27,363 nt of DNA from Conidiobolus incongruus B7586. Its lineage: Eukaryota; Entomophthoromycota; Entomophthoromycetes; Entomophthorales; Conidiobolaceae. Positions 1-8,969 of this stretch are shown here, piece by piece. Position 1 is the stretch's first letter, and every line of letters begins with the position of its first letter. The notes under the pieces are model-generated. The model was given only the letters and a program-made list of their open reading frames with translations. It had not been told where the DNA came from and did no database searches. The translations under genes and the position numbers were made by a program. Location: the NCBI GenBank assembly GCA_000697335.1, contig JNEM01010642.1, forward strand, positions 1 through 27,363, given 5' to 3'.

Positions 1-400
1 TATTAAGCTATAAATTAAGATAGGATATTAATATATTAAAACTTATATTAAGTAATACTAATATCCTATAATATTAATAAAATATAGTCTTAACTTTAAA
101 AATAATATAATAGATAAGAAATAGTAAAAATTAAGAAAAAAAAAACTAGTTTATTGAATAATTCCATATTATTTATATAATTAATTTAATTATAAAAGTA
201 TAAACTAATCTTATAGTTTATAATTAATTATATTATAAAAAAATATATACAAGAACATAAAAAATTAGTCTTTTAATAAGTTTAATTCAAATTTATTAAT
301 TTAATTATTTAATATTTAATATAAACTATATTATTATATTTAAACTAATTATCTATCTTAACTTAATAATTTAGCCAATAATATTTTTATTTTAAATTAT
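1..400. repeat. AT-decayed dispersed repeat, left copy (inverted match at right edge)
   Basis: The reverse complement of this stretch matches about 26640-27030. The best part pairs 110-200 here with about 26830-26930: TTATATAAATAAT, then AATAAACTAG followed by a T-run, then TTAAGACTATATT, in the same order with similar spacing. The left copy has fewer G and C than the right copy, and many differences are transitions. No coding potential is visible. Positions 20-30 and 59-69 form an 11-bp inverted repeat (ATAGGATATTA / TAATATCCTAT). The element class cannot be told. The outer limit lies off the window. Confidence 0.6.
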
Positions 401-759
401 TTTTGTTAGTTTATAATTAAAAAATATATATTTATCCTTTTATTTCTTTTGTTTAATTTTAACAAAACTTTATATAATTCATTAAATAAATTATTTAAAC
501 TCAAAAATGATATAGGTAGAAAAGGAGGTTTTTTTGAATATTTTGCTATAAATTCTAAATAATAAGTTTATAGATATTCAGTTCTGATATATTAAAAAAC
601 AGGAATAATAAATTTTTTATTTAATTAAATTACAAGTATTTGTTTAAAAATTATTTATTATTAATAAAATATTACAAAATAAAACCTTCAATATTATTTA
701 TATTATTAATTATTTATAAAAATATAAGCTGATTTTAAAGCATTACTAAATATATATTT
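401..759. other. AT-rich spacer, nothing recognised
   Basis: Nearly pure A/T sequence without open frames or RNA-gene signatures. The missing 5' part of the MFS pseudogene at 2398 was looked for here and not seen. Confidence 0.5.
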
Positions 760-2397
760 AATACTTAGATAGAATATCATTTAAATTATTTGTATCTTAA
801 TATTACTTCATAAAATATTTGAAAATTTTGATTTAAACTTAAGTATTAAAATATTTAACTATAATAAAAATAACTTTATCAATGGATTATTTTTGAAAAT
901 ATCATTACCAATAAAAAAAATCTCTAATTTTATAAATTTAAGTTATTTAAACTTAGTTCATAAAATCTTTTATGAAATATATAACTTTTAATTAAAATAT
1001 CTAAAAATATAAATTAATAAAAAATTATATAAATAATCATTTATATTATAAAAATAGTTTATAATAGAAATTAATTTATTTTTATTTAGCTAAATATAAA
1101 ACAAATTGAAATATCACTTAAAAAACAAAGATAAATATTAATAAATATATTAAAAATATAAAAGAATTTATAAAACCTTCAAAAACCAAAAATTTTTTTA
1201 AAATAAAAAAAATATTATTGAAATAGTTTTTATTTCAAAAATATATATAATTCATCAATATCCTAATAAGGTTAAAAATAATAATATATTCAAAATAAAG
1301 AATTAAAAAATAAATATTTGGTTATAAATAATTTTATGGATAAATATTAATAGGTATCAAAAACTATTTATGATATTAAAAGAAATAATAAAATATTTTT
1401 TAAAACCATATGATATTAATTTTATTAAATAAAAGATAAAATTTAAATATAAAAAAGAATATGAATCTAAATTAATTATCATTATTATTGAACCTATATA
1501 TTAAAAAAATGAGATATTTTTTATCATATCTATTTAAATAATAAATTAATCCATGTAAGTAAATTATTGCCAAATATATTGAATGATGATATTTACCTCC
1601 AAAAGACAAAACATGGTGAATTTTATTTTTGTATTCTAATGCCACTATGAATTAAGAGCGATAACCAGGCTTCTAAATGGAATACAATTAAAAAGGAATA
1701 TCAACCCTTATTTTTAATATTCAAACCTTTATAATAGGTAACTTAATTTTTAGCTGATTTATTAAATAAGGTGAAAAAGTTATTAGAAAAGTTTACTATA
1801 GTTATTATGCTAATGACAAGCTGTAAAACAAATAATCTCAAAAAGGAACCTATTATAAAAAACATTAGTAAATAAGAAGAGCAGCTAGAAGTATCTAAAA
1901 GAAAGTTAAAAACATTATAGATAATGAGTTAAAGAAACTAACTAGATTTATTATTGGATAATATTATACTGATTTGTTTATTAAATTTAAGACTCAAAGG
2001 ATGGTAAGAAGAGCTGATAAACATATTGGGAGTAATGTTGCAAGAGCAATGTTAGGATGGTCTCATTATCAATTTAAACAAAGATTACTTAATAAAGCAA
2101 AAGATTATCCATGATGCAAGGTAATAATTTGTGATAAGTATAACACAAGCAAAATATGTGGTAAATGTGGGTATTTGCATATACAACTTAGATCAAGTAA
2201 GACTTTCAAGTGTCCTCAATATCATATAGAGATGGATTGAGATATCAATACTGCTAGAAACATACTCCTTCACTATCTAACAGTTAATCGAGCCAGTCTT
2301 CCAAGATTGGTGTTGGGGCATACTCCCTTGGGGTCTCTGGACTCCATGCAGCACTTGAACAAGGGTGATCAACTTTGATCAAGTTTAATTGTATGTG
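760..2397 (+). mobile_element. Degraded Fanzor (eukaryotic TnpB-like) element, copy A
   Basis: This is a dead member of the TnpB/Fanzor family of RNA-guided RuvC nucleases carried by DNA transposons. The best-preserved part is 1990-2378. It reads RMVRRADKHIGSN, then AMLGWSHYQFKQRLLNKAKD, then TSKICGKCGYLH, KTFKCPQ and DINTARNILL. This order (arginine-rich linker, RuvC-II region, CxxC...C zinc ribbon, RuvC-III Asp) is diagnostic of TnpB/Fanzor. The frame closes with TGA at 2376-2378. The RuvC-II acidic residue is Lys (AAG, 2136-2138), the fourth zinc Cys is Tyr, and TGA (2238-2240) stands where D-R-D-I-N has Arg. The RuvC-I DPG motif is not recognisable around 1700-1735. Upstream of about 1590 it is so A/T-decayed that only alignment to copy B (8970-10487) reveals it. 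The left boundary is approximate. Copy A keeps a linker segment (about 1870-1990) that copy B has lost. Confidence 0.8.
2146..2397 (+). ncRNA. Putative omega (guide) RNA / right-end module of Fanzor copy A
   Basis: These 252 bp match 10236-10487 without gaps and with five differences by eye (2171, 2190, 2352, 2358, 2360). Just upstream, identity drops to about 75%. In Fanzor/TnpB systems the guide RNA overlaps the 3' end of the nuclease gene and runs to the element's right end, which is where this lies. Short foldable pieces are present: CCAA-GA-TTGG (2301-2310) and GATCAA-CT-TTGATC (2367-2380). The conserved block continues 19 nt past the stop and ends at GTATGTG. Seen: the conservation. Inferred: the RNA. 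Confidence 0.4.
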
Positions 2398-2705
2398 CAA
2401 TACCCATTCACTTAGCTTGGTTAAATAACAATATGATTTGAGCGACAAATTCTGTTACAGAGTCAGCAATGGTAATCAGCTTCAGTAACCTTGGAGGTTT
2501 TATTGCAGGCCAAATGTATCTCAAAGAGGAAGCCTCCTACTTCATTAAGAGCAATCTTTATCATTAATAATCATGAGTATCTTACTCTATCATATTACGA
2601 TTTTTGCTAGTTTAAGAGAACAAGAAGCCACAAAACATTGCAAACGTAGGCAAATCTACAATTAATCCCATTCCAGAAGAAAAACATTTTAGGCCATCAA
2701 TATAC
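2397..2705 (+). pseudogene. C-terminal remnant of an MFS permease (Dal5-like), fused to Fanzor copy A
   Basis: Starting at the last base of the Fanzor right end, the frame reads AIPIHLAWLNNNMI, stop, then SAMVISFSNLGGFIAGQMYL. It matches about residues 385-465 of the intact permease at 10653-12185 (QLAWLNNNMIGS; AIVISMGNLGGMIASQMYK). It has in-frame TGA at 2439-2441, TAA-TAA then TGA around 2565-2576, and TAG/TAA later, so it is dead. The N-terminal three quarters are absent and not visible upstream of the Fanzor either. Divergence from the intact gene is substantial, so it derives from a separate paralogue and not a recent copy. Confidence 0.75.
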
Positions 2706-2929
2706 TGTATAATATTATAGTTAAATATTGACTGAATATTGCTTTTGGTTATCTTTTGATCCGAAACTACTATTAATATACTTTTATTAAATGCATAGCT
2801 TCATTCAATTAAATTATTGAATATTGGAACTAGTATATTTTCAAATTTTGCTAACTTTTAAAAAATTATTTTGTCATTTTCTAAATAGCATAATGATAGA
2901 AAATTTTATTAATTTGATTAAATAAATAA

Positions 2930-4630
2930 TTAAACTTGGAAGGATTTGGTAGTGGTGAGTAAATTCTTAGGATCACTACGAACTTCGGGAGTGATAAGCT
3001 GGACGGTGACGTTCCAGTTGCCCTTGAATACGGGAATGGTGAGGAGGTCATCGAACCACCATAGATGCTGGTTATAGTAGTGCCATTTGATTTTGAGTTT
3101 TTCTCCTTTGATCTGCTGTTCCTTGGGTCTCAAGTGGCCGAGCTTGAGGGGAGACACAGTTGCAAGATTGTATTTGACTTTGACATCGTCAATGAGATTG
3201 ATCTTGGAGAGAAATGAGTACCACATGCCCTCCTTGCACACATTACAGAAGGTGCTTGATGTGATATTGCGCATGAGACAGAAATCTTTGGTGGGGCGGT
3301 AGCGCTTCTTTCTGTCGACGTCCCAGACAGGGTATGCAGAATAGTGGTCGTTGGTGTTCTTGAATTCGCGCTCATTACCGTATTCGTGCAAGGTTACGGA
3401 AGCTATCATTCTGGGAACGTCCTTATTAGTGGGCTTGGTCTTTGAACGAACAGAGAAAGTGTGTTGGCCTTTAGATAGTCCAGTATTAACTTCCCATCCA
3501 TAGAATTCACGATCATCAGATCCACGAGTCTTCCATGGCAAGGGCTTGCCGTCAAGCAAGAATTCTAAAGAATCCTCTTCACCAGCTGCAGAAACACTAA
3601 CTTGCAAAAAATAGCGACTGTATGTACCATCAGTTGTGAAATTGTAGGACTTTGGACCTCGAGACAAATCATGCCAAGGATATTCTAAAAGTCTGTAAAT
3701 TTCTCTCTCCTCTCTTACAGGTCCAGTGAGCCACTTCTTCCATCCGACAGTCTCAAGTGAGTCGGCGGAGTTGACACCAGAGTAGGCCCAAGAATTGTCA
3801 TATTCGTCTCCTACATCAATGAAACTATGGCCCATTTCGTGACGTAATACGTAAGTTCCAGTTCGCTCGGATCTGGTGGAAATGACAAATTCACCGCCAA
3901 CCCCACCATAATAATTGTCGTTAGCAATCAAACTAGGGTAGTCACAGCCTCCAGGTCCTGTAAGTTTACATGTAGCGCGAGCAGCATCTTCATCGCCAGG
4001 ATAAATCACACGAAGCTGACCATGCTCACGATATAATTTGAAAGGAGTGTTCTTAGGACCATTATATCCAATACCAGATTCAGTACTAGGTACGTGAATG
4101 GCCCAGATATTGAAAAGAGGCAACCAGGACTTGAAGGTAACTCCTTCGAACATATCCTTGGTCAAACGCTTGATATCGTCAAAAAAATTATTTCTTTGTT
4201 CTAGAGTATATCCATCTCCCATGAATACCACATCAATACGGTTTGCAGGATCACCATTATCTACGATTTTGCGAATTTCAGTGTTGGGATCAGCTCGGCG
4301 AACCTTGCTAACACCACTGTTGACCTTCTTTCTAGAGCACAAACGATCCAAATGAGATTGGGATGCCTTCTTACTTCTAGAGTAAGTCTCAAACACTTGA
4401 GGCACGTTCTTAGCATTTAAACCGGCGTCATAAGGAGTACTGATCTGATTCTTTGAAAAAATTTTAATATCAGAATCATCTTTCAAATCACCAAAGTAAC
4501 CAATTTCATGATCTTCGATAATATTGCAAACATTGTCGACATTACGAATGAATTTTTTATAGTAAACTTGGCCGGATACTTGTGATAAAAGTGTCTCTAA
4601 CACAATTGCGACCAGTGCTAAAGATTTCAT
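2930..4630 (-). CDS. Secreted M64-family (IgA-peptidase-like) zinc metallopeptidase, paralogue A
   Basis: A 566-residue secreted peptidase, intronless. The first 20 residues (MKSLALVAIVLETLLSQVSG) form a signal peptide. Residues 21-100 resemble the M64 N-terminal domain. Residues 118-300 hold the peptidase core: GDPANRIDVVFMGDGYT (126-142), then the zinc site HEMGH (264-268), followed by GDEYDN (274-279), which fits the H-E-x-x-H plus downstream acidic ligand pattern of family M64. The C-terminal half is a long beta-rich region with a conserved Cys pair (CLMRN...CNVC). No GPI signal or membrane anchor is seen, so it is probably released outside the cell. Founder enzymes of the family cleave immunoglobulin A in bacteria; the substrate in fungi is unknown. 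The ATG at 4630 begins the signal peptide, and a TATA-like box lies about 52 nt upstream. Its tandem neighbour at 5531-7228 is a close paralogue. Confidence 0.93.
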   Translation of the reverse strand: MKSLALVAIVLETLLSQVSGQVYYKKFIRNVDNVCNIIEDHEIGYFGDLKDDSDIKIFSKNQISTPYDAGLNAKNVPQVFETYSRSKKASQSHLDRLCSRKKVNSGVSKVRRADPNTEIRKIVDNGDPANRIDVVFMGDGYTLEQRNNFFDDIKRLTKDMFEGVTFKSWLPLFNIWAIHVPSTESGIGYNGPKNTPFKLYREHGQLRVIYPGDEDAARATCKLTGPGGCDYPSLIANDNYYGGVGGEFVISTRSERTGTYVLRHEMGHSFIDVGDEYDNSWAYSGVNSADSLETVGWKKWLTGPVREEREIYRLLEYPWHDLSRGPKSYNFTTDGTYSRYFLQVSVSAAGEEDSLEFLLDGKPLPWKTRGSDDREFYGWEVNTGLSKGQHTFSVRSKTKPTNKDVPRMIASVTLHEYGNEREFKNTNDHYSAYPVWDVDRKKRYRPTKDFCLMRNITSSTFCNVCKEGMWYSFLSKINLIDDVKVKYNLATVSPLKLGHLRPKEQQIKGEKLKIKWHYYNQHLWWFDDLLTIPVFKGNWNVTVQLITPEVRSDPKNLLTTTKSFQV

Positions 4631-4681
4631 TGTGATCGTTTATAGTTGACGATTAATGAGTGATTGATGATCTTGAATGGG

Positions 4682-4689
4682 TATTTAAA
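4682..4689 (-). promoter_or_regulatory. TATA-like box of M64 paralogue A
   Basis: Reads TTTAAATA on the minus strand, about 52 nt upstream of the start codon. The sister gene has TATAAATA at nearly the same distance. No transcript evidence. Confidence 0.4.
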
Positions 4690-5530
4690 CCAAATATGCT
4701 ATTGAAACAAGCTAACAAATTGAAAACTCTGCATGAAGCAAGTCATGTGGTAAGTTGATTTTTCGTTAATTGAACTCAACTAATAATTATTGGATAGCAT
4801 ATGATAGAGTTTTTGTAGCGTAATCATGGTAAAATGCAAGTCAGGTGATCTTATGTGTAATTGTTATGTGAATTGTTAGTTTGTTTTATTGATATTAAAA
4901 GATTTGTGATGTATATTGGAATTTACATCAGGATTTTTCTATTACCTGATTTATATTTTTTGATTATATTTATGGGTTTGAATAATTAATTCTTGATATT
5001 TTATGGAATACTCATCAATACTCTATTTCGAAAATTCTCTCAAGTCAATTCTAAAAATAATATAATAATATCGGAATGGAAAAAGTGAAAAAACATATTG
5101 TTTTATAAATATATTGTACCAGTTTTATTCTGATATCCATTTGAAAAACTCAAAGAAAAAAATATAACTATTTTATAATGGATAATAAAGTTCTTTTAAA
5201 AACGATAATATATTTTAAGTCAAAAAAATATTATTGCCTTTTTATAATGTTTAAATATTTTAAATTCAATTCGATCAAATTACAAGTTTAAATTTTTCAA
5301 CAAAATTATCAATTCAAAACCCTTAAGAGAAAAGCTAAACATTTAAATTGTTTTTAAAAATTAAAATAAATGAGTAAACATATAGGGGTATTGCATCCAT
5401 ACAATTTTAAAAACATAAAGAGATATTAGTTTAACAAAGTCAAGCTAATACCAATATACGATTGAAATTAATTAGTTAGTTTTGTAAAATAATTGATTTA
5501 TTTAAAAATCTGAATAAATAAATTAAACAT
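4690..5530. other. Spacer between the two M64 genes
   Basis: Holds the upstream region of paralogue A and the 3' flank of paralogue B. It becomes more A/T-rich after about 4870. No reading frame, repeat or RNA gene was recognised. Confidence 0.5.
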
Positions 5531-7228
5531 TTAGACTGTAAAAGCCTTAGTGTCGGTTAGTAAATTCTTGGGATCAGAGCGAACTTCGGGAGTAACCAAC
5601 TTGACTTGAACACTCCAGCTACCAGAAGTAACAGGGACGGTGAGTTGGTCATTCAAGTTAGATTGAAGTTGGTTGGACTTGAACCAACGGATTTCTAATT
5701 TTTCGCCTGGGATTTGTTGATCAGCGGGACGCAATTGGCCAAGTTTGAGAGGAGAAACAGTGGCTTTACCGTTGGAGACGCTGACACCATCAATGAGAGA
5801 AATTCTGGCAAGGAATTGGTACCACATACCTTCCTTACAAACGTTACAGAAGTGAGAAGATGTCATGTTGCGCATAAGACATCCTTCACTAGTGGGACGA
5901 TAAGTCTTGCGGCGGTTGACGTCCCAGGTAGGATAAGCTGAGTAGTAGTCGTTTGAGATATTAAATTCTTTTTCATTACCATATTCGTGAAGAGTGACAG
6001 AAGCAATCATTCTGGGAATGTTAGGGTTAGTAGAAGCAGTCTTGGAGCGAACAGTCAAAGTATGCTGACCAGCTGAGAATCCAGTGCTTCCATACCACCC
6101 ATAGAATTCACGATCATCAGATCCGCGAGTTTGCCAAGGGAGTACCTTACCATCAAGAACAAATTCAAGAGAGTCAGCTTGACCAGCAGCAGAAACACTG
6201 GTCAAAAGGTACCAGCGACTGTATTTGCCATCAGAGGTGAAGGTAAAAGTCTTAGCGCCCTTAGACAAATCATGCCATGGGTACTCGAGAAGACGATAGA
6301 TTTCTCTTTCTTCACGCAAAGGTCCACTCAACCAGTTCTTCCAACCCAAAGAGTTGAGGGAACTGGCAGCATTAACACCACTATATACCTGACCATTGTC
6401 ATATTCTTCACCAACATTGATAAAATTGTGGCCCATTTCGTGACGTAAGACAACAGTACCGGTACGTTCAGAACGAGTGGAAATGACGAATTCACCACCT
6501 AATCCACCATAGTAATCGTCATTGGCCAACAAACTAGGATAATCACAAGCATTGGCACCAGTGAGTTTACAAGTAGAGCGGGCGGCAGCAGCATTTCCGG
6601 TGAAAATAGCACGTAATTGACCTTTTTCACGGTATAATTTGAAGGGGGTGTTTTTGGGACCGTTGTAACCAATACCAGATTCAGCACTGGGTACATGAAT
6701 ACCCCAAATATTGAAAAGAGGCAACCAGGATTTGAAGGTAACTCCCTCAAACATATCCTTGGTTAAACGGGCGAGATCATTGAAGAATTTGTTTCTTTCA
6801 TTGGCAGTATAACCATCTCCCATGAAAACAACATCAATACGGTTAGCAGGATCACCATTATCTACAATCTTGCGAACTTCATTAGCGTCGAGAGAACGAC
6901 TTTGAGCTTCAACAGCAACAACGGTTTTCTTTGAGCATACAAGATCCAAATTAGCTTGGGATGCTTCTTTACTCTTGGAATAAGTCTCGAAGACTTCTTC
7001 GGAACCGATGGGAGTAATGTTAGTATCATAAGCTGGAGAGATAGCATTCTTTCTAAAAACCTTTACTTCTTTATCATCAGCTAAATCGGCGAATTTGGGA
7101 ACTTGAGTTTCGGAAATAATGTCACACACGCCATCGGCTTTGCGAACAAACTTTTTATAGTACACTTCTCCTGATACTTGGAGTAGTAAAGCCTGAACAA
7201 TACAGGCAGTAAAAGCCAAAGATTTCAT
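5531..7228 (-). CDS. Secreted M64-family (IgA-peptidase-like) zinc metallopeptidase, paralogue B
   Basis: A 565-residue, intronless, tandem paralogue of the gene at 2930-4630, in the same orientation and alignable end to end with roughly 70% identity by eye. It has a signal peptide (MKSLAFTACIVQALLLQVSG), the conserved GDPANRIDVVFMGDGYT segment (125-141), the zinc-binding HEMGH (263-267) and GEEYDN (273-278). Divergence is greatest in residues 35-115, between the signal peptide and the catalytic core, while the core and the terminal TPEVRSDPKNLL segment are nearly unchanged. Both copies keep all catalytic residues, so both are likely active. The start is fixed by the signal peptide and the TATA box about 56 nt upstream. 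Expected location: extracellular or periplasmic. Confidence 0.93.
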   Translation of the reverse strand: MKSLAFTACIVQALLLQVSGEVYYKKFVRKADGVCDIISETQVPKFADLADDKEVKVFRKNAISPAYDTNITPIGSEEVFETYSKSKEASQANLDLVCSKKTVVAVEAQSRSLDANEVRKIVDNGDPANRIDVVFMGDGYTANERNKFFNDLARLTKDMFEGVTFKSWLPLFNIWGIHVPSAESGIGYNGPKNTPFKLYREKGQLRAIFTGNAAAARSTCKLTGANACDYPSLLANDDYYGGLGGEFVISTRSERTGTVVLRHEMGHNFINVGEEYDNGQVYSGVNAASSLNSLGWKNWLSGPLREEREIYRLLEYPWHDLSKGAKTFTFTSDGKYSRWYLLTSVSAAGQADSLEFVLDGKVLPWQTRGSDDREFYGWYGSTGFSAGQHTLTVRSKTASTNPNIPRMIASVTLHEYGNEKEFNISNDYYSAYPTWDVNRRKTYRPTSEGCLMRNMTSSHFCNVCKEGMWYQFLARISLIDGVSVSNGKATVSPLKLGQLRPADQQIPGEKLEIRWFKSNQLQSNLNDQLTVPVTSGSWSVQVKLVTPEVRSDPKNLLTDTKAFTV

Positions 7229-7283
7229 TTTTTATTAAAATTGGCAAAATTTAGGTTAGTTGGCAGTGTTAGAGAGTAAATAC

Positions 7284-7291
7284 TATTTATA
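7284..7291 (-). promoter_or_regulatory. TATA box of M64 paralogue B
   Basis: TATAAATA on the minus strand, about 56 nt upstream of the ATG at 7228. Confidence 0.5.
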
Positions 7292-8361
7292 CTAAACAAC
7301 CTTGCAGTTATTAAAGAGAACCTATGAAAAATTATGAGTGGACATATGATTATAAAAATTAATATATTTTAATTAAATTTTTAATCAATAATTAGCAGCT
7401 CGCATACCTTAATTAATTTCGAAAGTGGTAAATTTGTCAGGTGATAAATTAGCACAAATATTTCGTTTCATTAGAACAATTCCATTTTAATCAATTTTTT
7501 TACATTTTATTTCTCAATTTTTTAGTAGTTTTAAATTTCACGGTTCGTTAAATGATATATATTAGAGGATTCAGTACCTATATTATCACTATTAAGCGGT
7601 TCAAAGTGTTAATTTGGCAATATTTTAAAATTGAATCATAAGATAATTCTGGCTTATCCATACCTTGTTTCTGATAAAACTTGTTTTCATTAATAAATAT
7701 AAATTATTAAATTATATTCCACAGAATTAATCATATTGTTAAAATTTAAAAACAAATTAATGTTGGGTTCAATATTCAAAAATATGATCATCGGGATATA
7801 TGTTTATTAATATATTAATTTATTTCTATTATGTTATTAATCATAATATATATTATTTTAATTCACTACTAGTTCTTATTAACTAGAGAATTTAATTTTA
7901 TTTGTAAATAATGGAAATAATATATAAAATATAATATTTGTTCGTAAAATTTGATTATGATTCTGAATAATCTCAATTTCAATATAAATTTTTATATAAT
8001 TCATATACATTTTCTGAAATTTTTTATTATATAATTTTTATTTCTAATAAATTTGAATTAAATGTGCTATTATCGAGATTTGGTATACTTTATATAGAAA
8101 GGAAAAAATATTAATAATAAAAACATCAATCAAAATTAAAATATTAACCATGGAATATATATTTTCAGAATTTGAATAGTAAAAATTACTTCCATTCAAA
8201 ATAATTATTCAAAAAAATATATTGGAAAAGATGGTTTTTGAAACTTGGATTATTAATGGTATATGATTTAATAAGCTGACTTCATTATTTTACACAGCTT
8301 TTTTTATCATGAAGTTTTTATTATTGATATTAATATATTTCATTACTTTAATCAATATATA

Positions 8362-8399
8362 ATAAGATGTTTATATATATATATATATATATATCTTAT
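8362..8399. repeat. (TA)n tract inside a perfect inverted repeat
   Basis: ATAAGAT (8362-8368) and ATCTTAT (8393-8399) flank a TA dinucleotide tract, making the block self-complementary and able to extrude as a cruciform. Confidence 0.7.
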
Positions 8400-8890
8400 A
8401 TGCTACTAATATTATAGATTTTTAATGAATCCATTTTTATTTAATAAGTATGTTTAATATTTAGGTTTTTTTTAATATCAGGCATCTATGTAAGTATTCT
8501 GATATCTTTTTTATGGTTTAATAATGATATATTAAAGATACTAAATTTAGTACAATATCAACAAGTGTAGTTTTATTTAATAATTGATCTCATAATATAA
8601 TCTTTTAATCTGGAACTTTTTGCATTTTTAGAAATCAATTCATAAATTAAAATTTAGTATATATTTAATATATACTTTATTTTTGTGATATGATATTAGA
8701 TTAATATTTTAAATGTTAAATGATTAAATTGAAATTTGAATGGTTATATTTAAAGTCTGTAATTTACATTTAATAAATGTAAATAATCTATATATGGACA
8801 TTTAACTCATAATATACTTATGAAGGTTAAATTAATTTTTCTTATCTTTAATTAATTAAAGAGTTTAAATTAGTAATATTAAATATTTAC

Positions 8891-8905
8891 TATATATATA
8901 TATAT
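8891..8905. repeat. (TA)n microsatellite
   Basis: Uninterrupted TA dinucleotides. Similar tracts occur at 12867-12880 and 18185-18206. Confidence 0.7.
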
Positions 8906-8969
8906 CTTTATAATAATCGAATATCCATAGAATTACAACTTGCTTTTAATAAATTTTGTTATTATATAA

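Larger units (their letters stand above)
7292..8969. other. AT-rich spacer without genes
   Basis: About 1.7 kb of A/T-dominated sequence between paralogue B and Fanzor copy B. Only simple TA tracts (see 8362-8399 and 8891-8905) were recognised. No open frame of note on either strand. Confidence 0.5.

Noticed and set aside
2281-2397. Candidate tRNA because of higher G+C content and short hairpins
   Set aside because: No cloverleaf or B-box; explained as Fanzor 3' coding end and right-end module.
8362-8905. CRISPR-like or tandem array in TA-rich DNA
   Set aside because: Only dinucleotide tracts, with no spaced repeats.
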